DNA of 64,000 nucleotides from Straminergon stramineum (GCA_963920665.1 OY987267.1:4402001-4466000); one strand, 5' to 3'; shown: positions 25,006 through 36,800, numbered from the stretch's first letter. Made by a program: numbers and translations. Notes: a model not told the origin generated them from the letters alone.

Positions 25006-25081
25006 AAATGGTAGTAACTTAGTGGGGAGTGCACACTTTTCGGAACATAACATTATTAACGTTTGCTGGGGGGGGGGGTCC

Positions 25082-25135
25082 TTTTTTTTTTTGACACAAA
25101 TGAAACAGAATTTCGTTGCAAAGAAGGAATGATAT
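25082..25135 (-). mobile_element. Very short LINE 3' end, copy 3 (~54 bp)
   Basis: A poly-T run is followed by GACACAAATGAAACAGAATT, i.e. the same LINE tail on the minus strand. It is flanked by CTG(n)TCC on both sides (25066-25081 and 25136-25148), a target duplication blurred by G-run slippage. Confidence 0.75.
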
Positions 25136-25436
25136 CTGGGGGGGGGTCCCTTTTGCCCCCCAGAATCAGGAGTCTTCCATACTTGCCTGACCAATGAGTC
25201 TCTAGAAACTTTGACAACCCTACTATACAGGTCGCAGCTAGCAAATAATCTTCCATGTAATATAACTAAAGTCTCCCCCAGGTATATACGGAAGAATAAT
25301 ATCTCTACTTGGGGGGAGCCAATCTGCTGGTTTAACAATGTTATGAAGTTAAGATCAAGTATAAAGCTTTCCTTATATGATTGGTGTATATCAGTACAGG
25401 TATCTTGATAAGATATCACCAAATAATTATTTTATG

Positions 25437-26288
25437 CTAACCCTTAAAAGGTTGACGTGGACATTTTTTTGTCTGATGGATGATAAAGAATTTTTCTATG
25501 TAGGACGAAAGTGTAACTATTCATCCTCAAAATTTTGTTGTGAAAGGGGGAGATCTTCTACTAGTTTGACCTCCAATGAATATTTTTGGGTGTTTTGACC
25601 CTTAAAGGGCAGATTGGTGCCCGTGAAAATCCTCCCTATTGGAACTAAGTGACATCATCTACTTTAAAAAAAATAAAAAATATTCATTGGAAGTCATACT
25701 ATTGTTGAGGACCTACCCTTTTCTCACAAAATTCCGAGGATGAATAGTTGTAGTTTTGGCCTACATGGAGAGATTCTTTGTCCTCCATCAGACACAAAAC
25801 ATCCACTTCGACGTTTAAGGGTTAAAATAGATGATGTCATGCGGTTCTAGAAGGAATGATTTCTGTAACCCTTAAATTGTTGATGTGGATGAGTTTTTTG
25901 TTCGAAGGATGACATAGAATCCTTCTATGTAGTAGGACAAAAGTGCAACTATTAATCCTCGGAATTTTGTTGTGAAAAAGGGAGGTCTTCTATAGTAGTT
26001 TGACTTCCAATGAGTGCTTTTGCATTTTTTTAAGCCAACGATTCATACAAAAATGAACACCTACCCATCCTTAAACGACGCCAAGGATGTTTCTTGTCCA
26101 ACAGATGACAAAGAATCTTCCTATGTAGGAGAGAAGTGCAGGTGTTCATACTTGAAATTTTGTACAAAAAGGAGAGATCTTGCATAGCAATTTGACCTCC
26201 AATGAGTATTTTTATTTTAAATCAATGATGTCACACGAATGCAAAAGGGATGATTTCCATGGCCACCGGTCCATCCATTAAAAGTTGA
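25437..26288. mobile_element. Cluster of four family-B TTAA elements, one nested in another
   Basis: Copy B1 (reverse) starts at 25441 with CCCTTAAAAGG. It is interrupted at about 25600 by forward copy B2 (to about 25828, ...GTTTAAGGG then TTAA), and resumes as AATAGATGATGTCATGCGGT up to about 25867. B3 (reverse, CCCTTAAATTG) and B4 (reverse, starting near TTAAACGACG at 26074) follow. All share GATGACAAAGAATC-like, CC(C/T)CAAAATTTTG-like and CTCCAATGA(A/G)TATTTTT phrases with 20162-20386. Confidence 0.7.
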
Positions 26289-26890
26289 CCTCTAAAAGAA
26301 AGGATCAAACTCCATTTTTTGGCAACAAATGTAGCAATTTTGGGAAGCTCACTATAGATGGAATTGTTTTTTTTCTTTGCAATTTTCATACAACATGGAG
26401 ACAAGGAGTAGCTTTAAGGCCCAAAAAATTTCATAACTTTTGACTATAGTCATAATTAAAAAGTTATTGTATGATATGTAGTTTTTTTCTTCAATTGGGC
26501 AATTCAAATAGATTAGAATTTTTTTCTTTTTTCATATATAAAAATTCAAAATTGGTTTCCTATATATATATGGAAAGCTTTGAATCATTTCATTCCATTT
26601 TGATCAATGAGATGAAAGTTATGAGGAGTTTTACTTTGCAGGCAATTATAGATCCTCTACTCTAATTGAAGTCCTTTATTTAACTTAATTTTCAGTATTT
26701 TTGGAAAAAAATAAAATTATAGAATGTAGATTGTTTATTACACCATTACAACCATTGGGATTGACATTTTTTAATTCCATTACTAAACCCTTAACAATTT
26801 CGTATTTTTAATCATTTTCTACTTCTTTCTACTTAGAATTTTTTCCCTATATGTAGTATGAATCCAAATTGATTTGAAAATTTTCAAGCA
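26289..26890. mobile_element. Truncated family-A TTAA element (copy 5, reversed)
   Basis: It begins with CTCTAAAAGAAAGG preceded by TTGA, then ATTTTGGGAAGCTCACTATA, AAGTTATGAGGAG and GATCCTCTACTCT, in the same order as 23301-24247. It fades out near 26890 without the other end. Confidence 0.6.
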
Positions 26891-27113
26891 TATAGATATA
26901 ATATAAGGAGATATGATCAACTATATAACAATCACTACCAACATTGCAAGCACCTCTAATGCCATGAGTAAACAATAAATTTAACTTCTACCTCACTTTG
27001 TTTTAGAAGTTATTCAATATTTGTATTTAGAATTTAGAAGACAATCTCTTTATGTATGTAGAGGGGGATAGGAAGAAAAAGAATTTTCATTAATAGGAAC
27101 TCAACCACTCATA

Positions 27114-27287
27114 CACTAGAAGAAAACAAGGATGATTTCAATGCAATCGACCTAACACAAAATGCAATTTTTTGCCCAAAAACGCAAAAACTACGTTGGC
27201 TGCAACGTAGTTTCTACATTTTTGGGCAAAAAATTGCATTTTGCATTAGGTCGATTGCGTTGAAATCAACCCTGTTTTCTTCTAGTG
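27114..27287. mobile_element. 174-bp CACTA-type palindromic MITE
   Basis: It starts CACTAGAAGAAAAC and ends GTTTTCTTCTAGTG. The two halves of ~87 bp are inverted copies with about 9 differences, meeting at CTACGTTGGCTGCAACGTAG. A 3-bp ATA duplication (27111-27113, 27288-27290) and CACTA-like ends fit the CACTA (En/Spm) superfamily. Confidence 0.85.
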
Positions 27288-27290
27288 ATA

Positions 27291-27712
27291 GTATAGTCAA
27301 AATTATGAATTACATTTAAAGTTAAATTTTAGACCTCATTTTGTCATAATAGAATAACTTTTTATGAAATCTTTGCACTAAGAAAAGTTGGGAAATCTAG
27401 CTAAATCTCATCTCCATAAAACCATTTGATACTTCAAAACTCCAATCAAAAGTTATGGACAAATTTTAGAGAGGGGTTGCAAGTGACATTTTCTTTGACA
27501 TTTTCAAACAACTTGTCTGAAACTTATGCATGACTTTTGATTGGAGTCTTGAAGTATCAAATGTATTGATGGAGAAGAAATGTAGCTTGATTCCCCAAAT
27601 TTTCTTAGTTCAAATTTTTTTGTAAAAAGTTATTCTACTCACCCTAAATGAGGTCTAAAATTCTACTTCACAAATAATTCATGTGTCTTGACAATGAGCA
27701 ATCAAGCCCTCA
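27291..27712. repeat. ~420-bp foldback element (copy 1)
   Basis: The left arm (GAATTACATTTAAAGTTAAA, TTTTAGACCTCATTT, AATAGAATAACTTTTT) is mirrored at 27.6-27.71 kb. Near the centre CCAATCAAAAGTTATGGACA faces CATGACTTTTGATTGG. The same arms occur at 46.56-47.13 kb. The CACTA MITE abuts its left end. Confidence 0.75.
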
Positions 27713-28445
27713 TCTTCAAATTATCCCATATCTTTTGAGGATTCATAGTGGACAATGTAATTTTTATTATAAAAATTACTTCTCCATACTTCATTCCTAC
27801 AAATGTCAATGAAGCCATCCCTTTATTTTCCCATCAATATTTTTTTAAGCAGTAGTTGGTCAAATGACATTGATATTTGATTCAACAGATTCTTTGGATT
27901 TTTGGCAAACCATCTTTATATTTTTTTGTTGATTTGTTTACAAATGTTAACATAATGAGAGGATGAATTTTATGGATGAAGACTTTAGAGACAAAAAGAT
28001 AGTTTGTCTGAAGGCTACTGAATATCATGACCTAGGTTTGAATGACTAATAACTTAAGATGACCCCACTTATGCCAAACCAACTTAGAACAAATGTTTCT
28101 ATAAAACTTGAATCTTTACATCTTTGTCAGAGGTATTATGATTTTATAATCGTTGTTAATGCCAAGTGTGAATGTACTTTTAGACTGAGTCCTCGTATAA
28201 TCATACCAAAAGAAAAGACAAAATCAACTCTTCTTCTATCCTCTATAAATGGTTAGAAATTCAGTAAATAGGTCTTTAAGGTTTGAACTAATAACATTTT
28301 TTGTAGGTTTGGAACCCTCACAATTTTTGCACTATTTCATTGAGAAGGTCTCTAGTCCAATCTATGATGGGCCCAACCTTCCAAATTTCCCCTACTATAG
28401 AGATGCCCAAAGAAAGAAAAAACACTGCCTATGTAAAATGAACCC
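27713..28445. other. AT-rich intergenic DNA
   Basis: Only short frames (65-66 codons) without family signals. No gene. Confidence 0.5.
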
Positions 28446-28448
28446 TTA

Positions 28449-29213
28449 GAGCATCTCCCTCCTTTCACAAAGAAACTACCTTGCCAAATGGCTCTTTACA
28501 GGTTCAAGTGTCCTTCCTATCTCCACCAACAAAGTAGTTTCTCACCTTTTCTCTCCATATCTCCAACAAGTTTGCATGTACTCTCAGTGGTGGGAATTGT
28601 TACAATTGTTAGTTGTTTCAAAAAGTGTTACAAAAAATAGTTAGACAAGCAAAATCCAAGTTCAAGGAAGAGATGAGAGGGTTGGTCATGATGGAGGGTT
28701 CATGACTCATCTTAAAGAGGCCATGCCCTTTTTTCCTTGGGCTTGTGTAGTGGAGGCAATTTGGAAGGTTGGCCTCACTATAGATTAGATCAAGGCCCTT
28801 CCCAATGAAAGAAGGAGTGCTAAAGGGTGAGCATAGAATCTATATTACAAACACTTTCTATAATTATAGATACTTTCCATATTATAGAGTATTTTTGTTA
28901 TAGGTAGATTTGTTATAAATACCTTCAATGGTTATAGGTATATATCTACAACTAGGTTCAAGGCTCATAAGCTCACACCTCTATGCTCATGTGCTAGCAT
29001 CGTTGCCAATGAAAGAGTGGAGATGCTCTCAACCCTCTATTCTAATGGTCCTTCCATCTCTTTACAAAGCTTGGATTTTTCTTGTCTAAATATGTTTTTT
29101 ATAACACTTTTTGAAATGTCTAAAAACTATAGCAACTCCCACCAGTGAAAGTGTAAAGTTGTTGAAAAGCCATTTGGCAAGGCAATTTTTTTGTGAAAAA
29201 AATGGAGATGCTC
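28449..29213. mobile_element. 765-bp PIF/Harbinger-type non-autonomous element
   Basis: The termini are GAGCATCTCC and GGAGATGCTC, flanked by TTA at 28446-28448 and 29214-29216. Inverted similarity extends far inward: TTGCCAAATGGC, AGTGGTGGGA and TTTCAAAAAGTGTTA on the left face GCCATTTGGCAAGG, TCCCACCAGTG and TAACACTTTTTGAAA on the right. A GAGCATCTCC-like end with TTA/TAA duplication is typical of plant Tourist/Harbinger elements. A further GGAGATGCTCTC end at about 29012 suggests a nested relic. Confidence 0.85.
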
Positions 29214-29291
29214 TTAGAGGTTATGAAATTGGTTAGTGATTTATATTGTGATTTGTTACATGGCATGCTATCAAATCAAAAAATTCAACTA

Positions 29292-29877
29292 CTCCCTCCG
29301 TATTTGAATAATACAAGGATTCTAACATTTTCATTTGTCTCAAATTAAAACCTGGATTTGAGTTTCTTTCATCAATCTGGATGTTGAATGATGGATGGAG
29401 AGGGACATGGTCAACAACATCTTCCTCTTTTGGCATCAATGCATAATAGTGTTGTTGTTGCATGAATAGTTTATGAAGAATTGTTATTTTGAGGAGGTGG
29501 CTAGTAACAATAGGACTAGAGAACTGAGCAATAGGCCGATGGAATGATTGTAGGTCTAGTTTTGTTCAGAGGATCTAATGTTTAGAAAGATTTATTGATA
29601 TTGAATCACTCAGCTATGATGAAATGCTATAGTTGATTGCAATATATAGCTACATTATAATCATTTTGTGATAATGGAGATTTTTCAAGATGGAACAACA
29701 ACAATGTTTCGTAGGTTCACTAGATGAGTGTGTTGCTTCTTTGGAAAAGCACATTACTCCTCTAATAAGCATGTTAATTACCTCTTTGAAAAGCGTGCTA
29801 CAAGTTGTCAAGTCAAACAATTAGCCTTAAGTTTATACATTTTGTGAAATACAAGTACTATTTTGAAACAAAGGAAG
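29292..29877. mobile_element. 586-bp Stowaway (Tc1/mariner) element, degenerate
   Basis: The left end is CTCCCTCCGTATTTGAATAA. The right end read inward is CTTCCTTTGTTTCAAAATAG. TA is present on both sides (29290-29291, 29878-29879). The CTCCCTCCG terminus is the classic plant Stowaway end. It is longer than usual, and the 76-codon minus-strand frame inside shows no transposase motif. Confidence 0.75.
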
Positions 29878-29879
29878 TA

Positions 29880-30870
29880 CAAGCCAAAAAACCTAAATGT
29901 AAAATATATAATTTTTTGTGTGTGTGTGGTAGAAATTGTCCGAAATTATCATTTTCTAATGCATTGAGCTAAATTGAAAATGAAAATAAAGTAAATCTTG
30001 AAATTCATGAGACTTTGTGAAACAAGCTTCATAGTTGCATTGATATTAAGTGGGGGAAATTAGAGTCACGTAGCAAATTAGTGTCAAAATAAAATTTTAT
30101 TTTGTAGAAATTGGTACAATACATGAATGTTTCAACTTGTGTCAATTTATGATAGTGTGGATTTGGTAAATTAGTGTCACACTCACTATTGGGACAAATG
30201 AGTATAGTTAATAATATATAATGCTTCATTGGCTAATCTAAGCATATGTGTCAACTTTTCTTTGGTTGAATGGGAGAGGATCATAATGCTAAGAGCCCTC
30301 CAAGGAACAACAAAATAAATATACTTGAATGTTTTTGATGAATAAAAAAAACTTCTGCCTCTTAAACTTTAGAATATTTGGAAAAAAAGAAAAAGAACAT
30401 CTACATTGCACAAATGTAAGAGAACTAACATAAGAATCTATAAACATTTAGATGAATGAAAAAACTAAGATCTAAGTGCTTGAGACAAGTTTGCATTCAT
30501 ATATTCTTCAAAATTTGAACCTCTAGTCTTTTATAAGAGCACAACGCAATAATATCTCTTTTAAACTTTAATTGCCTAAACGACCATATATGGTCAATCT
30601 AAAATTTTAGATCCATTTTTGTGCAGGTAGTTAAATTCTTGTGACTGGTTTAAATTTTTTTTCGGGCAATTTTGAGGGTTAAAAATGGAAAACTTCCATT
30701 TTTCATTGAGAAAAGTACACATTCAATTATTGAGAGGTCTTCAAAGGCATATGTGTACTGAAAGTGGAGTGTAAAGCTTGCTAATTTTACTTCATTTCCC
30801 CGCTTTATGCAAAACTTGGCAATTTCATTTGATTTGAGATCTAAGAAATTGTACTTATCCATTTGCTTTG
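29880..30870. other. AT-rich intergenic DNA
   Basis: A TGTGTGTGTGTG run occurs near 29.92 kb. No gene recognised. Confidence 0.5.
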
Positions 30871-31017
30871 AGGGCCTCTTCACACTATGGCCGTCCAAGT
30901 CGAGAGGCCATGGGATTGAGTGGCCAAAGTTTGGTGAGAGTCTAAGGAAATGAACAATAAATAGGCCAAAAAAACAGGGAATTGGAGCGTTTAGCCCGCC
31001 ATAGTGTGAAGCCTCCA
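30871..31017. mobile_element. ~147-bp palindromic MITE, AGGGCC(T/A)CTTCACACTA ends (copy 1)
   Basis: The left end AGGGCCTCTTCACACTATGG is mirrored by CCATAGTGTGAAGCCTCC at 31000-31017. It is followed by a (TCCAAAG)n stretch to about 31050. No clear target duplication, so the superfamily (hAT-like by the AGGG start) is only a guess. Confidence 0.55.
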
Positions 31018-31574
31018 AAGTCCAAAGTCCAAAGTCCAAGCCCAAAGTCCAAACCTATTCCATTTTTTCGACTTCTATCCTTTCTCTCTACATTCATCCA
31101 TCCAATTTCTGAAATTTTCAATGAATTGTCACCCATGTGACAATATTTTCAAGCAAAAGGTTAAAAAAACATGAGAAAGGAGTCAAAAATGGCCTTGGAA
31201 ATAATTATAGCACATGCTCTCATCATTGAACAAGGAATATGAAGGATGTAAATGGAATAGAAACGTGGCATTAAACATTGAAGGAAAGTAGGTTCATTGA
31301 ATGCTAAAACTCACCATTTTAGTAGTAGAGACTAGGTTTCAAACTCCAATGGCGACACAAATAAACAAATAAACAAGGGAGGGCATACTACCTATTACTA
31401 CAAAAACAATCCGATCTAATGGTTGAGATCTTGTTAGTTTCTGAAAAAACTTGACAGGCTCTCAATTAGACTTTGGGTCTCCATTTCTAGCCAACTCAAA
31501 CTCTAATTGAGAGTCTGTTGCCATGTAAGCATTTGGTTGCCATGTAGGCAAACAAATGGGCAATGAACTTTGGA

Positions 31575-31684
31575 TTGTGCCTCCTTGTGTAAAGGGTCGA
31601 GAGGCCAAATTCTTGGATTTTTGCAATCTGATTGGCTAAAACCGACGAACTCTTGACCTTGTGCCTTAGTGTGAAGTGGCCCTG
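31575..31684. mobile_element. ~110-bp MITE related to the 30.87-kb element (copy 2)
   Basis: The left GCCTCCTTGTGTAAAGGGTC with GTCGAGAGGCC and the right CCTTAGTGTGAAGTGGCCCTG match copy 1's ends and its GTCGAGAGGCCA block. AT-rich DNA with no other signal lies between the copies. Confidence 0.5.
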
Positions 31685-33129
31685 AGAATGGTCCCAATGA
31701 AAATTTTAAAGTCTTTTCATGATTTTGGCCATTGAAAATTTCAACATGCAAGTGTTTATTTGAAGCTATTTGCAATTTCTACTTAGAAACAAAAATTGCA
31801 TTTCAACAATTGCAAGGTGGATTGTGTAATGTGTTTGATTTTTTTTCATGTGAAATTAAGTTTTTTAAAAGTGCATTTTAGTGTGCTAATACTCTTTGAA
31901 TTTGATCATGTTACCTCCAATCCCCCAAAACATTTATATGCAAATTTTTGAAACATTGTGGACAAAGACAACATACTAAAAATAAAAAATTTACATTTCC
32001 CTTGGTATAATATTACAACTCCTAGGAAATTTCACACTCAAAATTGGTGTGCATACTAATAAACAAGCTCTATTAACATCTATATGGTTAGGTGTGCAAA
32101 AAAATAGAATTTGCTTCATTGAGGATAACTACAAGCCGATGCTCTTTTTTCATAGTCAAAACACACTTGGAAAGGCTTAGGCACTTAGGGGTTAATCTAA
32201 TAAGACCTTTTGAGCATCTAGTTAACACCTATAGATTCTTGTCTCAAATAACCAAATTGAAAGTTAACAAAATTGACAAGCAACACCTATAGATTCTTGT
32301 CTCAAACAACCTACATTTCTAAACATCTAAGAATGTTAATTTTTAATATAGACTTATCTGTTGTCGGTATTTGAAAGTAAATTCCGACATTAGCATCTTA
32401 CTATATATTTTTGAGAACACAACTAAGTCCGCCCTTGACATTTCATACTTAAGTCATGTATATTTGAGACAAGAATCTATAGGTGTTGCTTCTAGATAAG
32501 GATCAAACTCGGATGTGTTTTAAAATCATTGTCGGCATAGAAATCTTACCCTATAACTATAAGAACATGACCAAGTCCACCCTCAACTTTTCATATTCAA
32601 CTCTTATATATTTGAGACAAGAATCTTTAGGGGTTACTTTTGGATAAGGATAAAAATCGATTGTATTTTAAATTCTTGTTGGTAGAGAAACACAACCTTA
32701 ATTATAGGTAAGCCAAAAAAAATCATTCATTTTATCCATCCATCCATCATTTAATATATACTTTCATCATCATACTATCAAGTATTATAACCACTAGTGT
32801 GCCATGTACTGTTGCCACAGCCAGAAGAAAAGTAAAAGTGATTTTCTAATTTTTTTATTCAAAAAAATCTTCAAAATTCCATAACTTTCACACTGTTGGT
32901 GGAAAGGTCATGAAACAAAGCCCATGCACCCCTCCTCACAAAGAGCTTTCTGACGGTACCAAGCATGCAGATGGGGATGGGGGACGCATGGTCTGGGAGA
33001 TCTTAATGTAACAAACAAAACAAAACAAACAACCTAACTTCAGGTGTGGATCATCCAAAATTTGGCAATTCTTATGTTTCTTTGAGAGACTTTTGGCAAC
33101 TTCATTCACATTTTCCCTCTATCATCATA
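31685..33129. other. Intergenic DNA with an orphan TTAA-element end
   Basis: GGCACTTAGGGG followed by TTAA at 32180-32195 is a right end of the TTAA family; its left partner was not found. No gene recognised. Confidence 0.45.
32225..32690. repeat. Four copies of a ~24-bp phrase, two direct and two inverted
   Basis: ACACCTATAGATTCTTGTCT occurs at about 32225 and 32285. Its inverse TTGAGACAAGAATCTATAGG occurs near 32464, and with one change (TTTAGG) near 32611. The two inverted copies also share the following ~80 bases (AAGGATAAAA/CGG..TTTTAAA), a diverged direct duplication with a period of about 150. Confidence 0.7.
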
Positions 33130-33835
33130 GTACAGTTCACGAACACCAAACACAGGTATGACTGGCGAAAATTTCATCAGAGACAAAATTGATAGCCACA
33201 ATCTCCAAGCCTTCGAGAGAACCGCAAAAAATGAGAAGAGTGTGGATCACATATTTATACTCCAGGACGGCTAAAAACTTTAGACTCACGAGGAGGAAGA
33301 ATCACAGCACGTATATTACACTCCATGAACTCTGAAAGCCACCAATCACCAGAACCAAACTTACACAGGAATGACACTCCGGAGGGAAAATTCACCATAA
33401 AAATTGTTAGCAGCCACAATCTGCAATCGATTCGAGAGAACTGCAATCATTCAAGAATGAGAAGGCTGTGGAATACAGAGCAATTTTGCAGGAAGGCAAG
33501 AAACTATAAAAGTGAGGAGGGGGGACAATCACACAGCAAATACTTCGTGAACTTGAGCCACCAATCACCAGAACCAAAGACGGGGATGATTCCGAAGAGC
33601 AGAATTCACCACAAATCAAATTCGCAGACACAGTCTGCAACGATTTGAGAGAACTGCAAAGAAGAATTAAGAAGAATGTGGACTAGTTACAGATTAATTT
33701 TGCAGTAAGGCAAGAAACTATACTGGGTGAGGAGGGGATCCACTATCACAGGAAACACTCGGTGAACTCAAGCCAGCGATCTGCTTCCAGGCAATCAGCA
33801 TTGCCGTCCTCCTTCAAACTGGGTTCCAAACCTGG
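33130..33835 (-). repeat. 3.5-unit tandem array of ~190-220-bp units covering the bZIP terminal exon and 3' flank
   Basis: CCACCAATCACCAGAACC recurs at 33339 and 33558, and in diverged form near 33763 (CAAGCCAGCGATCTGC). CGAGAGAACTGCAA-type and GGAAGGCAAGAAACTATA-type blocks recur with the same period. The unit closest to the gene contains the real last coding exon (33746-33831). The outer units carry decayed copies of it: DWWLSEFMEC versus DRWLEFTECFL. Confidence 0.8.
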
Positions 33836-36800
33836 AAAAGGATTATTATGACTAACCTCATACCAGAAGGGCTGACCAGACTCCGGAGCCCCCACTATTA
33901 CAGGCACCCATAGCTGCTGCTGCAGGACTGGTCTCACTGAAGCCGCCTTCGGAGTGGTCGTGGGATCGTTTCTTGGACTCCATGCGGCAGGCGGAGAATG
34001 ATTTGCGTACAGAACTTAAGCCTTGATTACTCCTGCCATTGGACCCTGCATTGGACCCTCCATTGCTGTAGTTGTTCTCTGGAGGACTTCGGTAACTTCC
34101 TATGGGCCACTCCTTGGGACTGCTGCTTGGCGACATGGACCGTGTGCCTGTGGACGCACCGCCGTCGTCCCGCATTGCGTTTGGGTTCACACGTGGGCGC
34201 TCGCCAACCTGTCGAACAAATTTTATACAGCAGTCAGTACAATTTGTTGGTAGCTCTTGTAAACTTTTGGGAACGAAGAAGCCCATGTTAACTTAGTCTC
34301 CTGTTATTTTAATAGTTCTGCAGTGTTTCTATGGGGACTTTTGTGTTTTAAAAGAGGAATTAATTATTGGAACCAACATGTGCAATGCTCTTTACTCAAT
34401 CAAATAATTTACAAATTTTCTCCATTTAGGTTTTACTGTACCACGATACCATTACATTGAGTGAATCAATCTAAATGATCATTTTGATTGATCACAGCAT
34501 CAGTCTAAGATGATCATTTTGATTGAGTGATTCCATAAAATGAATGCAATTGAGGATGATACCATTTCATAGGAGCTGGCACACGCGGTTTGCTGGCTAC
34601 TGGCACAGTCGTTGAACTTGGCCGGAGTGAGTTTCCTGACCCTCTTGCCACCGGCCTCCAGCTCTTTGCTCAGCTTATCTACTTTCTTCAACAAGTCCTT
34701 GTTCTGACTGTCGAATTTCTTGGCTATGTCCACGGCAGCCATTAACTTCTTCTGCAGTGTGGAGTTTTCTACACGTAATTTCGCTGTCTGCAAAGGCACC
34801 GTTGCCAATTGCCAGGATAGAATATTAGCATTTTACATTTGCAAAACGGTCAAAGAACATGACATTCTTGAGAAGTAGCATGTTCTACAGAATGTCGCAA
34901 ATCAGTTACAACTAAGAATAATTTAAGGCAAAGTCAAAGCAAATCAATTAAAATAAAAATCTGACATACTCCCAACGGCTCATTAAAGCTTGAGAAGCTG
35001 TCAACTGCTCAAAATGAGCACAACTTGGCAAAGTAAATTGCCTAGGATTCGATCTCATACATATGCAATGAAGGGATTATTTTCTAATGCCATTTCAGAG
35101 ATTAATCAACAAGGGTGTTCTCTAGCATGTAAGGAGTAAGATATTTTATAAAAACGGTCACGTGATTTGATCATCAGATTGGGAGTCAGTCCCAAGGATG
35201 AATTGCAAACACCCTTTCCGACGTACACAGGCTAGGAGTTTTACCAGAACTTCTAACTGGTCGAGACGCTCTTGTCGCCTTTGCCGGGAACGTTGCGCAG
35301 ACGCCCTGTTTGACAACATCCTGCACGCACATCCCGAACACCCTTTTTATTCCTTGAAAACACTTCACTGACCTCTCTAAACTTCCTCCAACTCTTAGAC
35401 TTCGACATAATTTGTCAACAACAAATTCGAGCTCCAGGAGCGACGTTCCAATCAGAACAACGAAAAGGTAACATCGATCTTCTCTGTAATGCAATGCACC
35501 TGACCAACTCGTACAATTCGAATATCACAAAAGAAAATTTGAGAATCTGATTGCGAAGTACTAGGCAAATCTTCTAACCTCTTAGTTAAAAATACATTAT
35601 AAGGATTTCATTCGCTGAAAAATAAATCAGAACGCATCTTACTTCCTCAAAAAGCACAAAAAGAGGCAGTTTATAATCATTATTTCGATTCAGCTTTTGG
35701 ACATGAGATGCATTACTGTTTAAGATGCAAGATTCTTAGACGAAATTGCACATCAATTGTCAAACACGTTCTTCCAAAGCTCAAGGTTTTCCGATTGTGA
35801 GACCCCAACTGCAAAATTTTGAGGAGGGTTCGTGACCAAACCTTTTTTTCCTCTTCACGTCCAAGGGACTACTCTCCAGGTCGTCGTCATCAGTGTACAA
35901 ATCCGCGGAGAGCTCCAAGGTGGACTCGTGCTGCGGCTCGCTACTGAAAGCGCTGCGCATGGACTGCGCCTGCCGGTCGCTGCTGTGACACGACTGCAGG
36001 TCCACCGTTTGGCTCATCACACAGCTCACCGTGCCCTGGCTGGTGGACAGACACAGATTGATCGGACTCGGCGTCGGGGTCACGTCGGCTTGCATCATGC
36101 GCTCGATCCATGGCGAGCACGATCGCGAGGGATCCACTCGCGTTTCCGTCTCGAACTCCTGCAAAAATCCGAAAAAAACATTAACGAACAATTACTTTAA
36201 ATCTATGCAACTAGCCTTTAACAAATAATCGTCCATTTGGATTCTTGCTAAAGGATCACAAGTACCTGTACTTAAGACTATATTGATTGAAAAAACAAAA
36301 TAAAACTAAAACAGTCAGGAACCAACCGCTGTTACCCACAGCAGCTTATCTCTTCCAATCAACACTTGCTTCAACCATTGAGTGTAAGCAAGGCTTGGCA
36401 AAATTACGTCTACGGTCGCCGAATTTCGAATGGAAATCATTGGTTGTCTACTGAGCCTTCAAAGACTGAATAGAGTACCTCCCAGTGTTTAAACAAATAA
36501 TTACGTAAGAAGAAATCATCCAATACATAGGAGAGCTTTCAGTGGGAGATCAGTGTAGAGATGCGGAGAGATCACTTTGAGGTTGTCTCCAGTCCTTTCA
36601 AATAGTGGGCTACGTGACCTCCCAGCGTTCGAACAATTGCATAAGGAATCATCCAAAATATTAAGTGAGCAAATAATTTAATCCCTAGAGAGTTTGGCTT
36701 TTGTGGTACCCCAAAGTGCAAGATCTCTCCAGTGAATTCTACTGAGGAATCTCCCACCAAAAGCGCAGTCCCTCCTGTATATTGCAGAATGCTGAAAGCT

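Noticed and set aside
24889..25422. 177-codon minus-strand frame
   Set aside because: It reads through two LINE tails and a G-run; no family signal.
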